The translations under genes were made by a program, and so were the position numbers. The notes beneath the pieces are model-generated. The model did no database searches. It had not been told where the DNA came from and saw only the letters and a list, made by a program, of their open reading frames with translations. From contig CACBON010000001.1 of NCBI GenBank assembly GCA_902540805.1, forward strand, positions 1 through 64,000: DNA of 64,000 nt, written 5' to 3'. Shown here one piece after another: positions 9,374 to 21,053 of this stretch (within the stretch, counting starts at the first letter, position 1; each line of letters opens with the position of its first letter). This DNA comes from an uncultured Alphaproteobacteria bacterium (GTDB taxonomy: Bacteria; Pseudomonadota; Alphaproteobacteria; Methylaequorales; Methylaequoraceae).

Positions 9374-10053
9374 TATATAACTTTCTGTTGTGCTATTTTG
9401 GTTTTACCAAGTATTATTAAAAAGGTATTCTTATCGATAATATCAGAAAAAACTTTCGATTTAACGTCTATCCCTCCAGTGAAATGACCGAAAGAGGGTA
9501 GAATACAAAAATCTCTCGAAACTACAAAACACTTGTATGAATATGAAGAGTTATTAATTTTTATAATTGTTTTAGGATGAAAATGTCCAGAAAATTCAAA
9601 AGAATCCTTTGAATTATCTTTGCTTTTAATGTGCTTAAAACTTAAATCATTTTCCTGAAAACTATTAAAAAATTTGCCCCCAATCTTATCTTTACTAAAA
9701 AGTTTTTTATCATGATTTCCTGTTACCCATTTAAAATCAACTGTTTCAGTAATTTTGTTTAACTCTATTATTTCTTGGTTATTCATGTTTAAAATTGAAA
9801 ATCTATCATGAAAATTATCGCCCAAAGTTATAACTCTTCTTGGTTTATAAATTTCAATAACTTTCTTTAGTTTATACAAAGTCTCTTTAATATCATAAGG
9901 TGGAATTTGGAATCCACTTAAATTTAAAGATTTAGCTTTGCCAAAATGAAGATCAGCTAAAACTATAGTTTTAGTTTGCTCGATGAATAGAACACCTGTT
10001 TTGTCAAAATAAATATCATAATTTAAAATTTTTTTTTTTAAATTATTTTGCAT
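9373..10053 (-). CDS. pdeM: Ligase-associated DNA damage response phosphoesterase (PdeM-like)
   Basis: This 226-aa calcineurin-like phosphoesterase carries the metal-binding blocks ADLHFGK, LGDNFHD, VTGNHD and SGHFHPK in the expected order. PdeM-type enzymes are found with a DEXH helicase, an MBL-fold exonuclease and an ATP-dependent DNA ligase, and all four are present here within 5.6 kb. They are thought to process DNA ends during repair. The start codon overlaps the stop of the helicase by 1 nt, so the two are translationally coupled. Confidence 0.9.
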   Translation of the reverse strand: MQNNLKKKILNYDIYFDKTGVLFIEQTKTIVLADLHFGKAKSLNLSGFQIPPYDIKETLYKLKKVIEIYKPRRVITLGDNFHDRFSILNMNNQEIIELNKITETVDFKWVTGNHDKKLFSKDKIGGKFFNSFQENDLSFKHIKSKDNSKDSFEFSGHFHPKTIIKINNSSYSYKCFVVSRDFCILPSFGHFTGGIDVKSKVFSDIIDKNTFLIILGKTKIAQQKVI

Positions 10054-12374
10054 TATAAAATTTCATTCGCTTTTGTTTTTTCTTTTTCCATTATTAATGA
10101 TTTTGAAAATTCAGACACTTCAGAGAGTCTTTTAAAAAAGAATTTCAAATTTTTAATCTTATAAATCTGACTTGATTGTATAAAATAATTGTTAATTTCC
10201 TCAGATGTTATTCTTAGGATTATGTGATTTGGTTCATATTTCATCAAAGTATCAAATATTAAATCACAATTGATGAAGTTTTTTCTTGGTTTGGTATAAA
10301 TATTATTTTTCAGCACTAAACCGCTAATCAAAGCAATTTCTTTAAAAATTCTTTTAGCTAATGCAGTATTTAAAAAATTAACATTATTAAATTCCTTTTT
10401 AAAAAAAAAAATCAAATCTTCTTTTTGAATATCTATTTTTTCATTAAAAAACAAACCAAAGGAATAATCATTTAATATGTAATTAATTGTAAAAATCTTT
10501 TTTTCATTGAAGTAATCTATTAAAAAGTTTGTTAAAGTTTGGTTTGTTTCTCTACCTAAAAATGTATGGAAGAAAATATATTCTCCAGATTGATAAGGAA
10601 ATTTTTCAATTAAAATTTTATTTTTTGTTGGAATTTCCGACATTTTTTTTTGTTTAAGTAAAAACTTTCTGATTTCATAGGGAAATTTAGAGAATTGTTT
10701 ATCTTGCAAAATTCTTAAAATTTCTTCAGACAAATTTGATTTTAGTGGCATGCTTCCCCCCCGGTAAACAGGCACTTTTTTCGATTTTTTTGTTTTTGAA
10801 ATAACTATTATCTCGTCATTTTTAATTTTTAAACACACCAAAGTTAAACCTGCAAAAATAAAAGTGTCTTTTTCTTTAATCGAATTTAAAAATGATTCCT
10901 CTACTGTTCCAAGGACTTTGCCTTTTAATGTTCTTATTTTTATGTTGCTGGAATCAATAATTGTTCCTGCATTCATAAGAATATTTCTCTTACTATGCTC
11001 GTCCTTAATTACAAATTTACCATTATTTAGTTTCTTTAGTTTTTTAATATCTTTGCAATTTTGAAGAGCGTAGCCACCATGATGAATAAATGACAAAATT
11101 TCATTAAAATCCTTTTTAGATAAATTTTTATAAGGAAATGTGCTCTTAACTATTTCAAAAATTTTATCTTCGGAAAAACTTGAATGACAAGATATCAGGA
11201 GTAGGTGTTGACATAGAACATCTTTTGCTCCGTTTTTCTCTAAGATACGGTCATATTTCTTGGAAAAAATTAATTGTTTAAGTGCTACACACTCTAAATA
11301 TTCAAATTTGTTGGTTGGAATTAATAATGACTCAGAAATAGAGTTATATTGGTGATTCGATCTGCCTGTTCTTTGTATTATTTTATTAACGCTTTTTGGT
11401 GCGCCAATATTTATTATTTTGTCTATATTTTTCCAATCTATACCCATTTCTAATGACGAAGTGCTAACAACACAGTTAATATTACTAACTTTAAATTTTT
11501 TTTCGGTTTCCATTCTTATATTTTTAGAAAGTGAACCATGATAAATTCCTATTTTTAAATCTGGATAAACTAAGAAAAGATTTTTATAAAGTATTTCGCA
11601 TTGAGCTCTTGTATTAACGAAAATTATTGTTTTTTTATTTTTTATAATATCGTAAATTTCACTTAAGGCATGATCCACAGAATGTCCATAGTCTGGCATA
11701 TTCTTTAAAACAAGGATATCTACTTTAATTTTCTTTAAGAATTTATTGGTAATAATCTTTGTCTTTTTTTTAAATGAAACCCAGTTCGACAGGTATTTAT
11801 AATTTTGAATATTTGTTGAGGATGCAAAAATTCCTATTTTTTTATTCACATTGATTATTTGAGAAATAGCTAAAGCAAGCTGATCACCTCGCTTAGTATT
11901 TATTATTTCGTTTAATTCGTCTATTGCAAGATATGTCGTATTTTTAAAAATTTGATCAACTTCTTTTCTTGTAATCATTAATGCAAGTGATTCAGGTGTT
12001 GTAAGAATAATTTCCTCGGGTTTTTCAATTTGTTTTTTTTTATAAATATAAGAATCATCCCCAGTTCGTTTGCCAACCCTTATTTTAATGTTGAGATCTG
12101 AGACTATTTTGTTTAAATTTTCAAACAAATCTGAAATTATTGACTTAAGTGGAGAAATATAAATTATTCTAGATTTTTTTTTTTGGAGTTGATCAATTAG
12201 TAAAGGAAGAAATAATGTAATTGTTTTTCCGGTCCCTGTATCAGAGGATATAAGAAATCTTTTAAAAACATTATTTTGGACTTCTTCTATAAAATTTTTT
12301 TGGTAATTAAATAAAGTCCATCCTCTTTTTTTTAAAAAGAAATGAAACTTATCTGGTAAATTAATTTTATTCAT
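10053..12374 (-). CDS. Ligase-associated DNA damage response DEXH-box helicase (Lhr-like)
   Basis: This 773-aa superfamily-2 helicase has Walker A TGTGKT (about residue 45), motif III region SST, motif VI region IQRTGRSNHQ and the Lhr-type winged-helix/C-terminal extension. The genomic pairing with PdeM, exonuclease and ATP-dependent ligase identifies it as the ligase-associated Lhr subtype. The motif II box reads DELN where the subtype normally has DE-x-H, so the name-giving histidine is replaced by asparagine. The gene is divergent from the exonuclease gene, with only 27 nt between the two starts. Confidence 0.92.
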   Translation of the reverse strand: MNKINLPDKFHFFLKKRGWTLFNYQKNFIEEVQNNVFKRFLISSDTGTGKTITLFLPLLIDQLQKKKSRIIYISPLKSIISDLFENLNKIVSDLNIKIRVGKRTGDDSYIYKKKQIEKPEEIILTTPESLALMITRKEVDQIFKNTTYLAIDELNEIINTKRGDQLALAISQIINVNKKIGIFASSTNIQNYKYLSNWVSFKKKTKIITNKFLKKIKVDILVLKNMPDYGHSVDHALSEIYDIIKNKKTIIFVNTRAQCEILYKNLFLVYPDLKIGIYHGSLSKNIRMETEKKFKVSNINCVVSTSSLEMGIDWKNIDKIINIGAPKSVNKIIQRTGRSNHQYNSISESLLIPTNKFEYLECVALKQLIFSKKYDRILEKNGAKDVLCQHLLLISCHSSFSEDKIFEIVKSTFPYKNLSKKDFNEILSFIHHGGYALQNCKDIKKLKKLNNGKFVIKDEHSKRNILMNAGTIIDSSNIKIRTLKGKVLGTVEESFLNSIKEKDTFIFAGLTLVCLKIKNDEIIVISKTKKSKKVPVYRGGSMPLKSNLSEEILRILQDKQFSKFPYEIRKFLLKQKKMSEIPTKNKILIEKFPYQSGEYIFFHTFLGRETNQTLTNFLIDYFNEKKIFTINYILNDYSFGLFFNEKIDIQKEDLIFFFKKEFNNVNFLNTALAKRIFKEIALISGLVLKNNIYTKPRKNFINCDLIFDTLMKYEPNHIILRITSEEINNYFIQSSQIYKIKNLKFFFKRLSEVSEFSKSLIMEKEKTKANEIL

Positions 12375-12401
12375 CTAAAACAGTAATAATTATAATATGA
12401 T

Positions 12402-13412
12402 ATGAGAAAAACAAATATTAATTGGTTAAAAAAAAAAAGAGAAGGCCTTTATTGTGTTCCTGGAAATTTTTTCATTGACCCTGTTTTTCCTGTTGACAAA
12501 GCATTAATTACCCATGCTCATACAGACCACGCAAGACCAAATAATAAATCCATTTTTTCCTCAAAGGAAACTATTGAATTAATGCATTTAAGGTATGGAG
12601 AAAGTTATTGTTCAGACTTTCAAATTGCATATTTTGATGAAAAAATCAAAATCAACGATGTTACTGTTCAAATTCTTCCAGCTGGCCATATTCTTGGTAG
12701 TATTCAGTTTTTAATAAATTATAAAGGTTACAGACTTTTGATTAGTGGAGATTATAAAAGAACAGAAGATAAAACTTGTTTGAGCTATGAACCCGTAAAA
12801 TGTGACACATTTATTACAGAAGCGACTTTTGGACTACCAATTTTTAATCATCCAAATGATCAAAGTGAGGTTAAAAAATTAATTAAATCAATAAAAGAGA
12901 ACGAAAATAAAACTCATCTAATTGGAGTATATGCTTTAGGCAAATGCCAAAGACTTATAACTTTATTGAGGAATCATGGTTACGATGAGACAATCTATTT
13001 ACATGGTGCTTTGACAAAAATATCAAAGTTTTATTCTAAGAATAATATTAAATTAGGAAACATTTCTAATATTTCTGAATGTTCAAAATCTGAATATGCC
13101 AATAAGTTAGTTCTTTGTCCTCCTTCTTCATTAAACGATAAGTGGTCGCAAAAATTTAAAAATGTAGTAAAAGGCTATGCCTCTGGATGGATGAGAATAA
13201 GACAAAGAGTTAAACAAAAAAATATAGAACTTCCATTAATACTATCTGATCATGCAGATTGGGGTGAAATTTTAAAAACAGTAAATGACGTTAATCCTAA
13301 TGAAGTATTAGTGACTCATGGAAGAGAAGAAGCTTTAGTTAATTATTTAACAAAAAAAAATTTTAAAAGTAGTGCTTTAAATTTAATTGGATTCGAAGAC
13401 GAGAATGAATGA
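12402..13412 (+). CDS. Ligase-associated DNA exonuclease (metallo-beta-lactamase/beta-CASP fold)
   Basis: This 336-aa protein belongs to the MBL-fold mRNA/DNA nuclease group. The zinc motif is HAHTDHARPN (about residue 38). Further ligands are suggested by AGHILGS, SGDYKR and the late SDHADWGE and THGREEAL blocks. In the ligase-associated cassette this exonuclease trims DNA ends before sealing. The gene runs directly into the ligase gene with an 8-nt overlap (ATGAATGA). Confidence 0.92.
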   Translation: MRKTNINWLKKKREGLYCVPGNFFIDPVFPVDKALITHAHTDHARPNNKSIFSSKETIELMHLRYGESYCSDFQIAYFDEKIKINDVTVQILPAGHILGSIQFLINYKGYRLLISGDYKRTEDKTCLSYEPVKCDTFITEATFGLPIFNHPNDQSEVKKLIKSIKENENKTHLIGVYALGKCQRLITLLRNHGYDETIYLHGALTKISKFYSKNNIKLGNISNISECSKSEYANKLVLCPPSSLNDKWSQKFKNVVKGYASGWMRIRQRVKQKNIELPLILSDHADWGEILKTVNDVNPNEVLVTHGREEALVNYLTKKNFKSSALNLIGFEDENE

Positions 13413-14979
13413 CTTTGCAGAATTATTGAATGACTTAATCTTGAGTCCATCTAGAAAAAAAAAAATAGACTTGTTAAAAATTTTTTTTTGCAAGTCAAAT
13501 CTTAAAGACAAAGGTTGGGCTTTTTGCATTTTAACAAATCGAATGGACAGAAAATTTATAAGTGTAAAAGAATTAAAAGAATTGATTGTTGAAAATTCTG
13601 ATGAAGATTTATTTAGATTTTCCTATGACTATGTAGGTGATCTTGCTGAAACGATCTCCTTGTTGTGGGAAAGTAACAATGAAAAGAATATAAAAATAAA
13701 TCTTCATGAATTCATGGAAATTTTTTCAAATTTTGATCACAAAAATAAGCTTAAGACTAAACTTAAATATATTCTAGATCGGTCATCTGAAAATCAAAGA
13801 TATACCATTATTAAAATTTTAACCGGAGGTTTAAGAGTAGGTGTTTCAAATGGATTGATTAAAGAAGCGTTAAAATTATCTGGTGTTAGAGAAAAATCTG
13901 AAATAGAAGAGTTCTGGCACGGTTTTAAATTACCATGCACTGACTTATTTGAATGGTTAGACGGAAAAAAACTTCCAAGATACATCAATAGAAAAAAATT
14001 ATTTAATTCTTTTATGTTAGCAAATAATTACAATTCCAATGAATTTAAAAGTTATAAAATAGATGACTATATTGCAGAATTTAAATGGGATGGTATTCGA
14101 GCCCAAATAATATTTTCAGAAGATGGGAAAATTTTCTCAAGGAATGGGGAAGACATTACTAATTCATTCTGTGATATCAACACATTTACTAAAGGTTATT
14201 TTGTTGTTGATGGAGAAATAGTTGTAAAAAAAAATAACAAAGTTTTATCTTTCAATCATCTTCAAAAAAGAATTGGTAGGAAAAATCCTTCTAAAAAACT
14301 TATTGAAGATTATCCAATTCATTTTATTGCATATGATATACTTTTTTATACTAGTGTTGATTGTAGAGCGTTATCTTTAATTGAAAGAAAAAAATATCTC
14401 AATAGATTTATTAATATTTGTAAATTAAGCAATATTTCGACATCATCTTTAATTAAATTTTCAAGTTGGGATCAGTTACAAAATATCAAAGAAACTTCCC
14501 TTAATAACCATATTGAAGGTGTGATAATTAAAAAAAAGACTAGCCTATATAAAAAAGGTAGAGTTGTTGACGGTTGGTATAAATGGAAAAGAAATCCTTT
14601 TTCTGTTGATTTTATTATTATGTATGCACAACGTGGTCACGGTAAAAGGTCTTCATTTTACTCAGACTTTACTTTTGGTTGCTGGGTTGACGAACAATTT
14701 ACCAAACTTGTTCCAGTTGGAAAAGCATATTCAGGGTATACAAATGATGAGCTCAAAAGTTTAGATCGTTGGGTTAGAAACAACACAGTTGAAAGATTTG
14801 GTCCTGTTAGGTCCTTAAAGCCTGGATTAGTAGTTGAAGTATCCTTTGACAATATTAATTATTCCTCAAGACACAAATCAGGGGTGGCTTTGAGGTTTCC
14901 TAGATTTTCAAGAATTCGCTGGGATAAACCAATATCTCAGGTTTGTTCATTAAAATACATAAAAGACTTAATTAATTAA
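13405..14979 (+). CDS. ATP-dependent DNA ligase
   Basis: This 524-aa ATP-type ligase has an N-terminal DNA-binding domain with the LTGGLRVGVS block. The adenylation domain carries motif I EFKWDGIRAQ with the nucleotide-binding lysine near residue 226, motif III RNGEDIT and VDGEIV, and motif V IEGVIIKK. The OB-fold region includes WYKWKR. I chose the ATG at 13405 over the TTG at 13387 because it gives a short coupling overlap with the exonuclease. Such ligases work with the helicase, exonuclease and PdeM in a repair module separate from the replicative NAD-dependent ligase LigA. Confidence 0.93.
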   Translation: MNDFAELLNDLILSPSRKKKIDLLKIFFCKSNLKDKGWAFCILTNRMDRKFISVKELKELIVENSDEDLFRFSYDYVGDLAETISLLWESNNEKNIKINLHEFMEIFSNFDHKNKLKTKLKYILDRSSENQRYTIIKILTGGLRVGVSNGLIKEALKLSGVREKSEIEEFWHGFKLPCTDLFEWLDGKKLPRYINRKKLFNSFMLANNYNSNEFKSYKIDDYIAEFKWDGIRAQIIFSEDGKIFSRNGEDITNSFCDINTFTKGYFVVDGEIVVKKNNKVLSFNHLQKRIGRKNPSKKLIEDYPIHFIAYDILFYTSVDCRALSLIERKKYLNRFINICKLSNISTSSLIKFSSWDQLQNIKETSLNNHIEGVIIKKKTSLYKKGRVVDGWYKWKRNPFSVDFIIMYAQRGHGKRSSFYSDFTFGCWVDEQFTKLVPVGKAYSGYTNDELKSLDRWVRNNTVERFGPVRSLKPGLVVEVSFDNINYSSRHKSGVALRFPRFSRIRWDKPISQVCSLKYIKDLIN

Positions 14980-14986
14980 CTTGAAA

Positions 14987-15001
14987 GTTCTACTTTTGTT
15001 C
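14987..15001 (+). promoter_or_regulatory. LexA (SOS) box upstream of umuDC
   Basis: The sequence GTTCTACTTTTGTTC is a perfect match to the alphaproteobacterial LexA operator GTTC-N7-GTTC. It lies 12 nt before the umuD start at 15014, within the only intergenic space before the operon, so LexA binding would block transcription of umuDC. No other copy was noticed near the ligase cassette. Confidence 0.85.
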
Positions 15002-15013
15002 TTATAATGAAAT

Positions 15014-15418
15014 ATGAGGAAAAATTTAGTGAAAAACAAAGTAAAATTGATTAGTGCGTCAGCAGGTTTTCCTTCGCCTGCAGAAAATTATGTTGAGGAA
15101 AAATTAAATTTAAATAGTTATTTAATTAAAAACAAAGAATCTTCTTTCTTTGTAAGAGTATCTGGTGACTCTATGATTAATGTAGGTATCTTTGATAATG
15201 ACATATTGATTGTAGATAGATCATTAGACCCCAAAAGACAATCAATAGTTATAGTGTCGATAGATGGAGAGTTAGTAATAAAAAAGCTGATGAAAGATGA
15301 ATCAAAAAACTATTACTTAAAATCTGAAAATAGTAATTATCCAAATATAAAGTTAAATTCAAACAGAGATACTATTATATGGGGCGTTGTTACCTATGTG
15401 ATACACAGTTTAAGTTAA
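15014..15418 (+). CDS. umuD: UmuD-type autoprotease subunit of DNA polymerase V
   Basis: This 134-aa S24/LexA-fold protein has the cleavage site A17-G18 (SASAGFPSP), the nucleophile serine in SGDSM (residue 53) and the catalytic lysine in GELVIKKL (residue 90). The 37-residue Ser-Lys spacing equals that of E. coli UmuD (S60/K97). RecA filaments stimulate self-cleavage to UmuD', the accessory subunit of error-prone Pol V. A LexA box precedes it and umuC follows 4 nt after its stop. Confidence 0.94.
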   Translation: MRKNLVKNKVKLISASAGFPSPAENYVEEKLNLNSYLIKNKESSFFVRVSGDSMINVGIFDNDILIVDRSLDPKRQSIVIVSIDGELVIKKLMKDESKNYYLKSENSNYPNIKLNSNRDTIIWGVVTYVIHSLS

Positions 15419-15422
15419 AATT

Positions 15423-16745
15423 GTGATAGCTTTATTAGATTGTAATAACTTCTATGTGTCTTGTGAAAGACTATTTAATCCAAGATTAATTGGAAAGCCT
15501 GTTGTGGTTCTTTCAAATAATGATGGTTGTATTATTTCTCGCTCTGATGAAGCTAAAGAAATTGGAATAAAAATGGGAGAACCATTTTTTAAAATTAGAA
15601 GTACCTTATTAAATAATAGAGTAACAGTACGATCTTCCAATTATTCATTCTATGGAGATATTTCAAATAGAATTATGAATATTTTAAAAGAAGATCTCTC
15701 AGAGGTTGAAGTTTATTCAATAGACGAGGCATTCTTTAATTTGAAAAAAATCCAAAATAGAGAAGATAAGTGTTTTGATCTTGCTAATAAAATATTAAAA
15801 TGGACTGGAATTCCAGTCAGTATCGGAATAGCTGAAACAAAAACCCTAGCAAAAATAACTAATAGAGTAATTAAAAAAAAGAAGCGATATAAGAACATAA
15901 GTTTTAATTATAGTAATGTCTTAGAGGTAAATAAAAGTAATGATTTATTGTATATATTAAAAAATACAGAAGTTGAGGATGTATGGGGAGTTGGTAAAAA
16001 ATTATCAATATTTTTAAAGAAAAATAATATTAATAATGCCCATGACTTAAAAGAGTGCGATGAGAATTTTATTAGAAAACAGAAAGGTGTTGTACTACAA
16101 AGAACTGTTCTCGAGTTGAGAGGTACAAAATGTAATTATATTCAAATCACTGTACCTATTAAAAAATCGATTTGTGTTTCGAGGTCATTCGGCAATAAAT
16201 TGATTAGTTACGATTCCATAAGAAGCGCATTGATCGTTTATACACAGAAAGCAGCCTCTAAAGTAAGAGTAAATAATTTATTTTGCAGAGTTATAACTGT
16301 ATTCTTAAAAACCTCTAGGTATGAAAAAAATTTTTATGCAAATAGCAAAACATACACTTTAATTGAACCGACAATTGATTTAAGAGTTATTTGGAAAACT
16401 GCAGAAAATTTATTAAAAAGCATATACAAAAACCGTCATTTATATAGCAAGGTTGGAATTATACTATCTGAATTTCATGATGCAAAATCTATACAACAAT
16501 CGTTGATAAAAAGTAAATATAATCTAGAAGTGAAGAACAATGAAACAGTACTAATGAAATTAATTGACAATGTTAATAGTAGGTTTGGATATGGTAAATT
16601 AAGATTATCATCAGATTGTAATAAGAATTTTTTTTCCAAAGAAAACAACAGAAAAGATCAAGATTCAGCTTGGCAGATGAAATCCAATTATCGTTCACCT
16701 TGCTATACTACAAGTTGGTGTGATATACCAATAGTGAAGGTTTAA
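15423..16745 (+). CDS. umuC: Y-family DNA polymerase V catalytic subunit UmuC
   Basis: This 440-aa translesion polymerase starts at GTG. The N-terminus IALLDCNNFYVSCERLFNP holds the first catalytic aspartate and the steric-gate region. YSIDEAFFNL near residue 100 holds the SIDE-type catalytic pair, followed by the helix-hairpin-helix region VWGVGKKL and the little-finger domain. UmuC acts with UmuD' to bypass lesions with low fidelity. It lies 4 nt after umuD under the LexA box, and a conserved-looking 74-aa gene follows after 2 nt. Confidence 0.95.
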   Translation: MIALLDCNNFYVSCERLFNPRLIGKPVVVLSNNDGCIISRSDEAKEIGIKMGEPFFKIRSTLLNNRVTVRSSNYSFYGDISNRIMNILKEDLSEVEVYSIDEAFFNLKKIQNREDKCFDLANKILKWTGIPVSIGIAETKTLAKITNRVIKKKKRYKNISFNYSNVLEVNKSNDLLYILKNTEVEDVWGVGKKLSIFLKKNNINNAHDLKECDENFIRKQKGVVLQRTVLELRGTKCNYIQITVPIKKSICVSRSFGNKLISYDSIRSALIVYTQKAASKVRVNNLFCRVITVFLKTSRYEKNFYANSKTYTLIEPTIDLRVIWKTAENLLKSIYKNRHLYSKVGIILSEFHDAKSIQQSLIKSKYNLEVKNNETVLMKLIDNVNSRFGYGKLRLSSDCNKNFFSKENNRKDQDSAWQMKSNYRSPCYTTSWCDIPIVKV

Positions 16746-16747
16746 AA

Positions 16748-16972
16748 ATGGATCAAAAAGACCAAAAAAAACTTGCTTCGGCAATTGTGTTGAAAGCAAG
16801 AGAAGAATGCAGAGCAAAGAGAATAGACCCTTATATTGCAGTAGGTGCCTTTATCGACGAAACAATAAGAGAGTTATCACAAGTAAATTCAGACGAAAAA
16901 GTTTCTGAGTTTCTAATTAGTATAGCTGGAAAGGTCAAATTAGGTATGTACAGGAAAAAAAAATCAATTTGA
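16748..16972 (+). CDS. Small unrecognised protein in the umuDC operon
   Basis: This 74-aa protein is soluble, probably all-helical, and lysine-rich at its C-terminus (YRKKKS). I do not recognise a family. The ATG lies 2 nt after the umuC stop and no promoter space exists, so it should be cotranscribed with umuDC and induced by DNA damage. Its 3' end overlaps the convergent 129-aa gene by 9 nt. A role beside Pol V is only a guess from position. Confidence 0.7.
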   Translation: MDQKDQKKLASAIVLKAREECRAKRIDPYIAVGAFIDETIRELSQVNSDEKVSEFLISIAGKVKLGMYRKKKSI

Positions 16973-17353
16973 TTTAATTTTTTCAATTAGTTTATCGATT
17001 TCTTGATACCTGGGGCTATCATCCTTAATTTCTTTTAAAAGTTTTTTTGCATTTTTAGATAATTTCTTCCCAACATCAAACTCATTGGATTGACAAAGCA
17101 CTCCTTTTTTATTTTTTTTATAATAATCAGATAATTTGTAAAAAGTTTTCATTGAGCGCTGGGAAACATTTTTTAAAACGTTCATTTTAAGATTTTTTGG
17201 ATAGGCAGTATCTAAACTATTTGGTTGAGATAAACCATTTACAACGTATTTTTTTAGCAAATTGTATGCTTCAAATGATATAACTCTTTTTTCACTAAAA
17301 TATGTTTTGTTAATATGATTTTTTGCTTTATTATATATATTAAAGATACCCAT
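16964..17353 (-). CDS. Unrecognised 129-aa basic protein
   Basis: No family is recognised. The protein is lysine-rich and predicted helical, without a signal peptide or obvious membrane segment, and it ends in a charged helix (IDKLIEKIKSN). It converges on the small umuDC-linked gene with a 9-nt overlap and is divergent from the 124-aa membrane protein gene. Intact length and low-complexity-free sequence suggest a real gene. Confidence 0.6.
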   Translation of the reverse strand: MGIFNIYNKAKNHINKTYFSEKRVISFEAYNLLKKYVVNGLSQPNSLDTAYPKNLKMNVLKNVSQRSMKTFYKLSDYYKKNKKGVLCQSNEFDVGKKLSKNAKKLLKEIKDDSPRYQEIDKLIEKIKSN

Positions 17354-17407
17354 TTTTACAATATAATGTATAATTTGGGTGAAGTAAATACTATATATTG
17401 ATTATTA

Positions 17408-17782
17408 ATGGAAAACGTAATAAATACATTTAATCTAGAAATACTTTATAATCTTTTACCATATATCGGTGATACCAAATATTTGGTAATTATTTTTTGC
17501 GCTATTTTTTTAATTATTTTTATATTAATCACTATTTTTGCAAAGAAAAATGCAATTAAGAAAAATAAAGATGTTACACGAAAACAACCAAATTTAGACG
17601 ACATCATTGATAAAAGAGATATTAAAGTTTCTGATGACAACGAATTTGTAGATGTTCTTGTTGCTATAGAGGAAGAAATGACAGCTATTAGAGAGCTATA
17701 TGTCGGGGGATATATAAGTAAAGGAGTTTATATTTCAGAAACGGATAGACTATATGAAAAGGCAAAAATATTTGGTGTTTAA
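17408..17782 (+). CDS. Small membrane-anchored protein with a C-terminal helical domain
   Basis: This 124-aa protein has one strongly hydrophobic segment (about residues 25-45, VIIFCAIFLIIFILITIFA). A charged linker and an acidic helical C-terminus (VAIEEEMTAIRELYVGGYISKGVY) follow. The last ~35 residues resemble a short-oligomerisation-type helix pair but are not diagnostic. Topology is probably N-out/C-in. It precedes the acidic 221-aa gene by about 60 nt and may share its promoter. Confidence 0.6.
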   Translation: MENVINTFNLEILYNLLPYIGDTKYLVIIFCAIFLIIFILITIFAKKNAIKKNKDVTRKQPNLDDIIDKRDIKVSDDNEFVDVLVAIEEEMTAIRELYVGGYISKGVYISETDRLYEKAKIFGV

Positions 17783-17841
17783 TTGAAAGATTAGATGATA
17801 CCTTTATTAAAGTATTGTAAAAATAATTGAGTTTACAAATA

Positions 17842-18507
17842 ATGACTAAATTTACAGATCATATTCATAGTGAAATTCTAAATATTGCTGAAAAAAATTT
17901 GAATTCAGATCAAGGGATCTCTAACGATAAATTTGATAATATTTTAACAGATATTTCCGTTTGTATGGAAAAGTTAGGAATTAAAGAGAATATCATTGAT
18001 GAAGTTACATCATCTTTATCAACAAAATTTAATACACTTGTCCAAAGCGGTTTGACTCCAGAAAATTCTATAAAAGAAACATTTGAATCTTTATCTGACA
18101 TCATAAATTCAAATTTATCAACTGATGCTTCAGTCGAAAAATTAAGTACTGAAAACAGTGGTTACGATTTAAGTTTTGCAAGCTCGATGTCTAATGAAAT
18201 GTCCATTTTCATTGATGAAGCAATATCTAAGGGCATGTCTACTGAGGAGGCTATTAAGTTTGCAAATAATAAAATAAATCAATCTGCAGAGGAACTTTAC
18301 GGACCACCAAATGTTTCAGATTATAAAAACGTTGATAATGCAAATGATATTATTATTTCTGAAGAAGAAAAAAATTTAGACAAAATGGAAGCCGACATGG
18401 GAGATCAATCAAATAAAATAGAAAGAGCCCCTTTGAACGAAAATACTTCTTTAAGTAATACAGTTATTAATACTGATAATATTTCTGATCCAGATGAGGT
18501 TACTTAA
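17842..18507 (+). CDS. Unrecognised acidic cytoplasmic protein
   Basis: This is about 221 aa from the ATG at 17842; the track start is a TTG at 17827, five codons earlier. The protein is very rich in Asn, Ser, Asp and Glu and has no signal peptide. Its first ~160 residues look helical with two related stretches (EKLGIKENIIDEVTSSL and NEMSIFIDEAISKGMSTEEA). The C-terminal third is low-complexity and probably disordered. I do not recognise a family. Confidence 0.55.
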   Translation: MTKFTDHIHSEILNIAEKNLNSDQGISNDKFDNILTDISVCMEKLGIKENIIDEVTSSLSTKFNTLVQSGLTPENSIKETFESLSDIINSNLSTDASVEKLSTENSGYDLSFASSMSNEMSIFIDEAISKGMSTEEAIKFANNKINQSAEELYGPPNVSDYKNVDNANDIIISEEEKNLDKMEADMGDQSNKIERAPLNENTSLSNTVINTDNISDPDEVT

Positions 18508-21015
<2,508 letters not shown>

Positions 21016-21025
21016 GTTGTAATAT

Positions 21026-21053
21026 AAGAGTGTTTGCAATAGTAAACACTCTT
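21026..21053. terminator. Bidirectional terminator between katG and the ABM-domain gene
   Basis: AGAGTGTTT pairs perfectly with AAACACTCT around an 8-base loop, flanked by A-rich and T-rich sequence on both sides. It sits 11 nt after the katG stop and directly at the stop of the convergent gene, so it can serve both. Confidence 0.75.
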
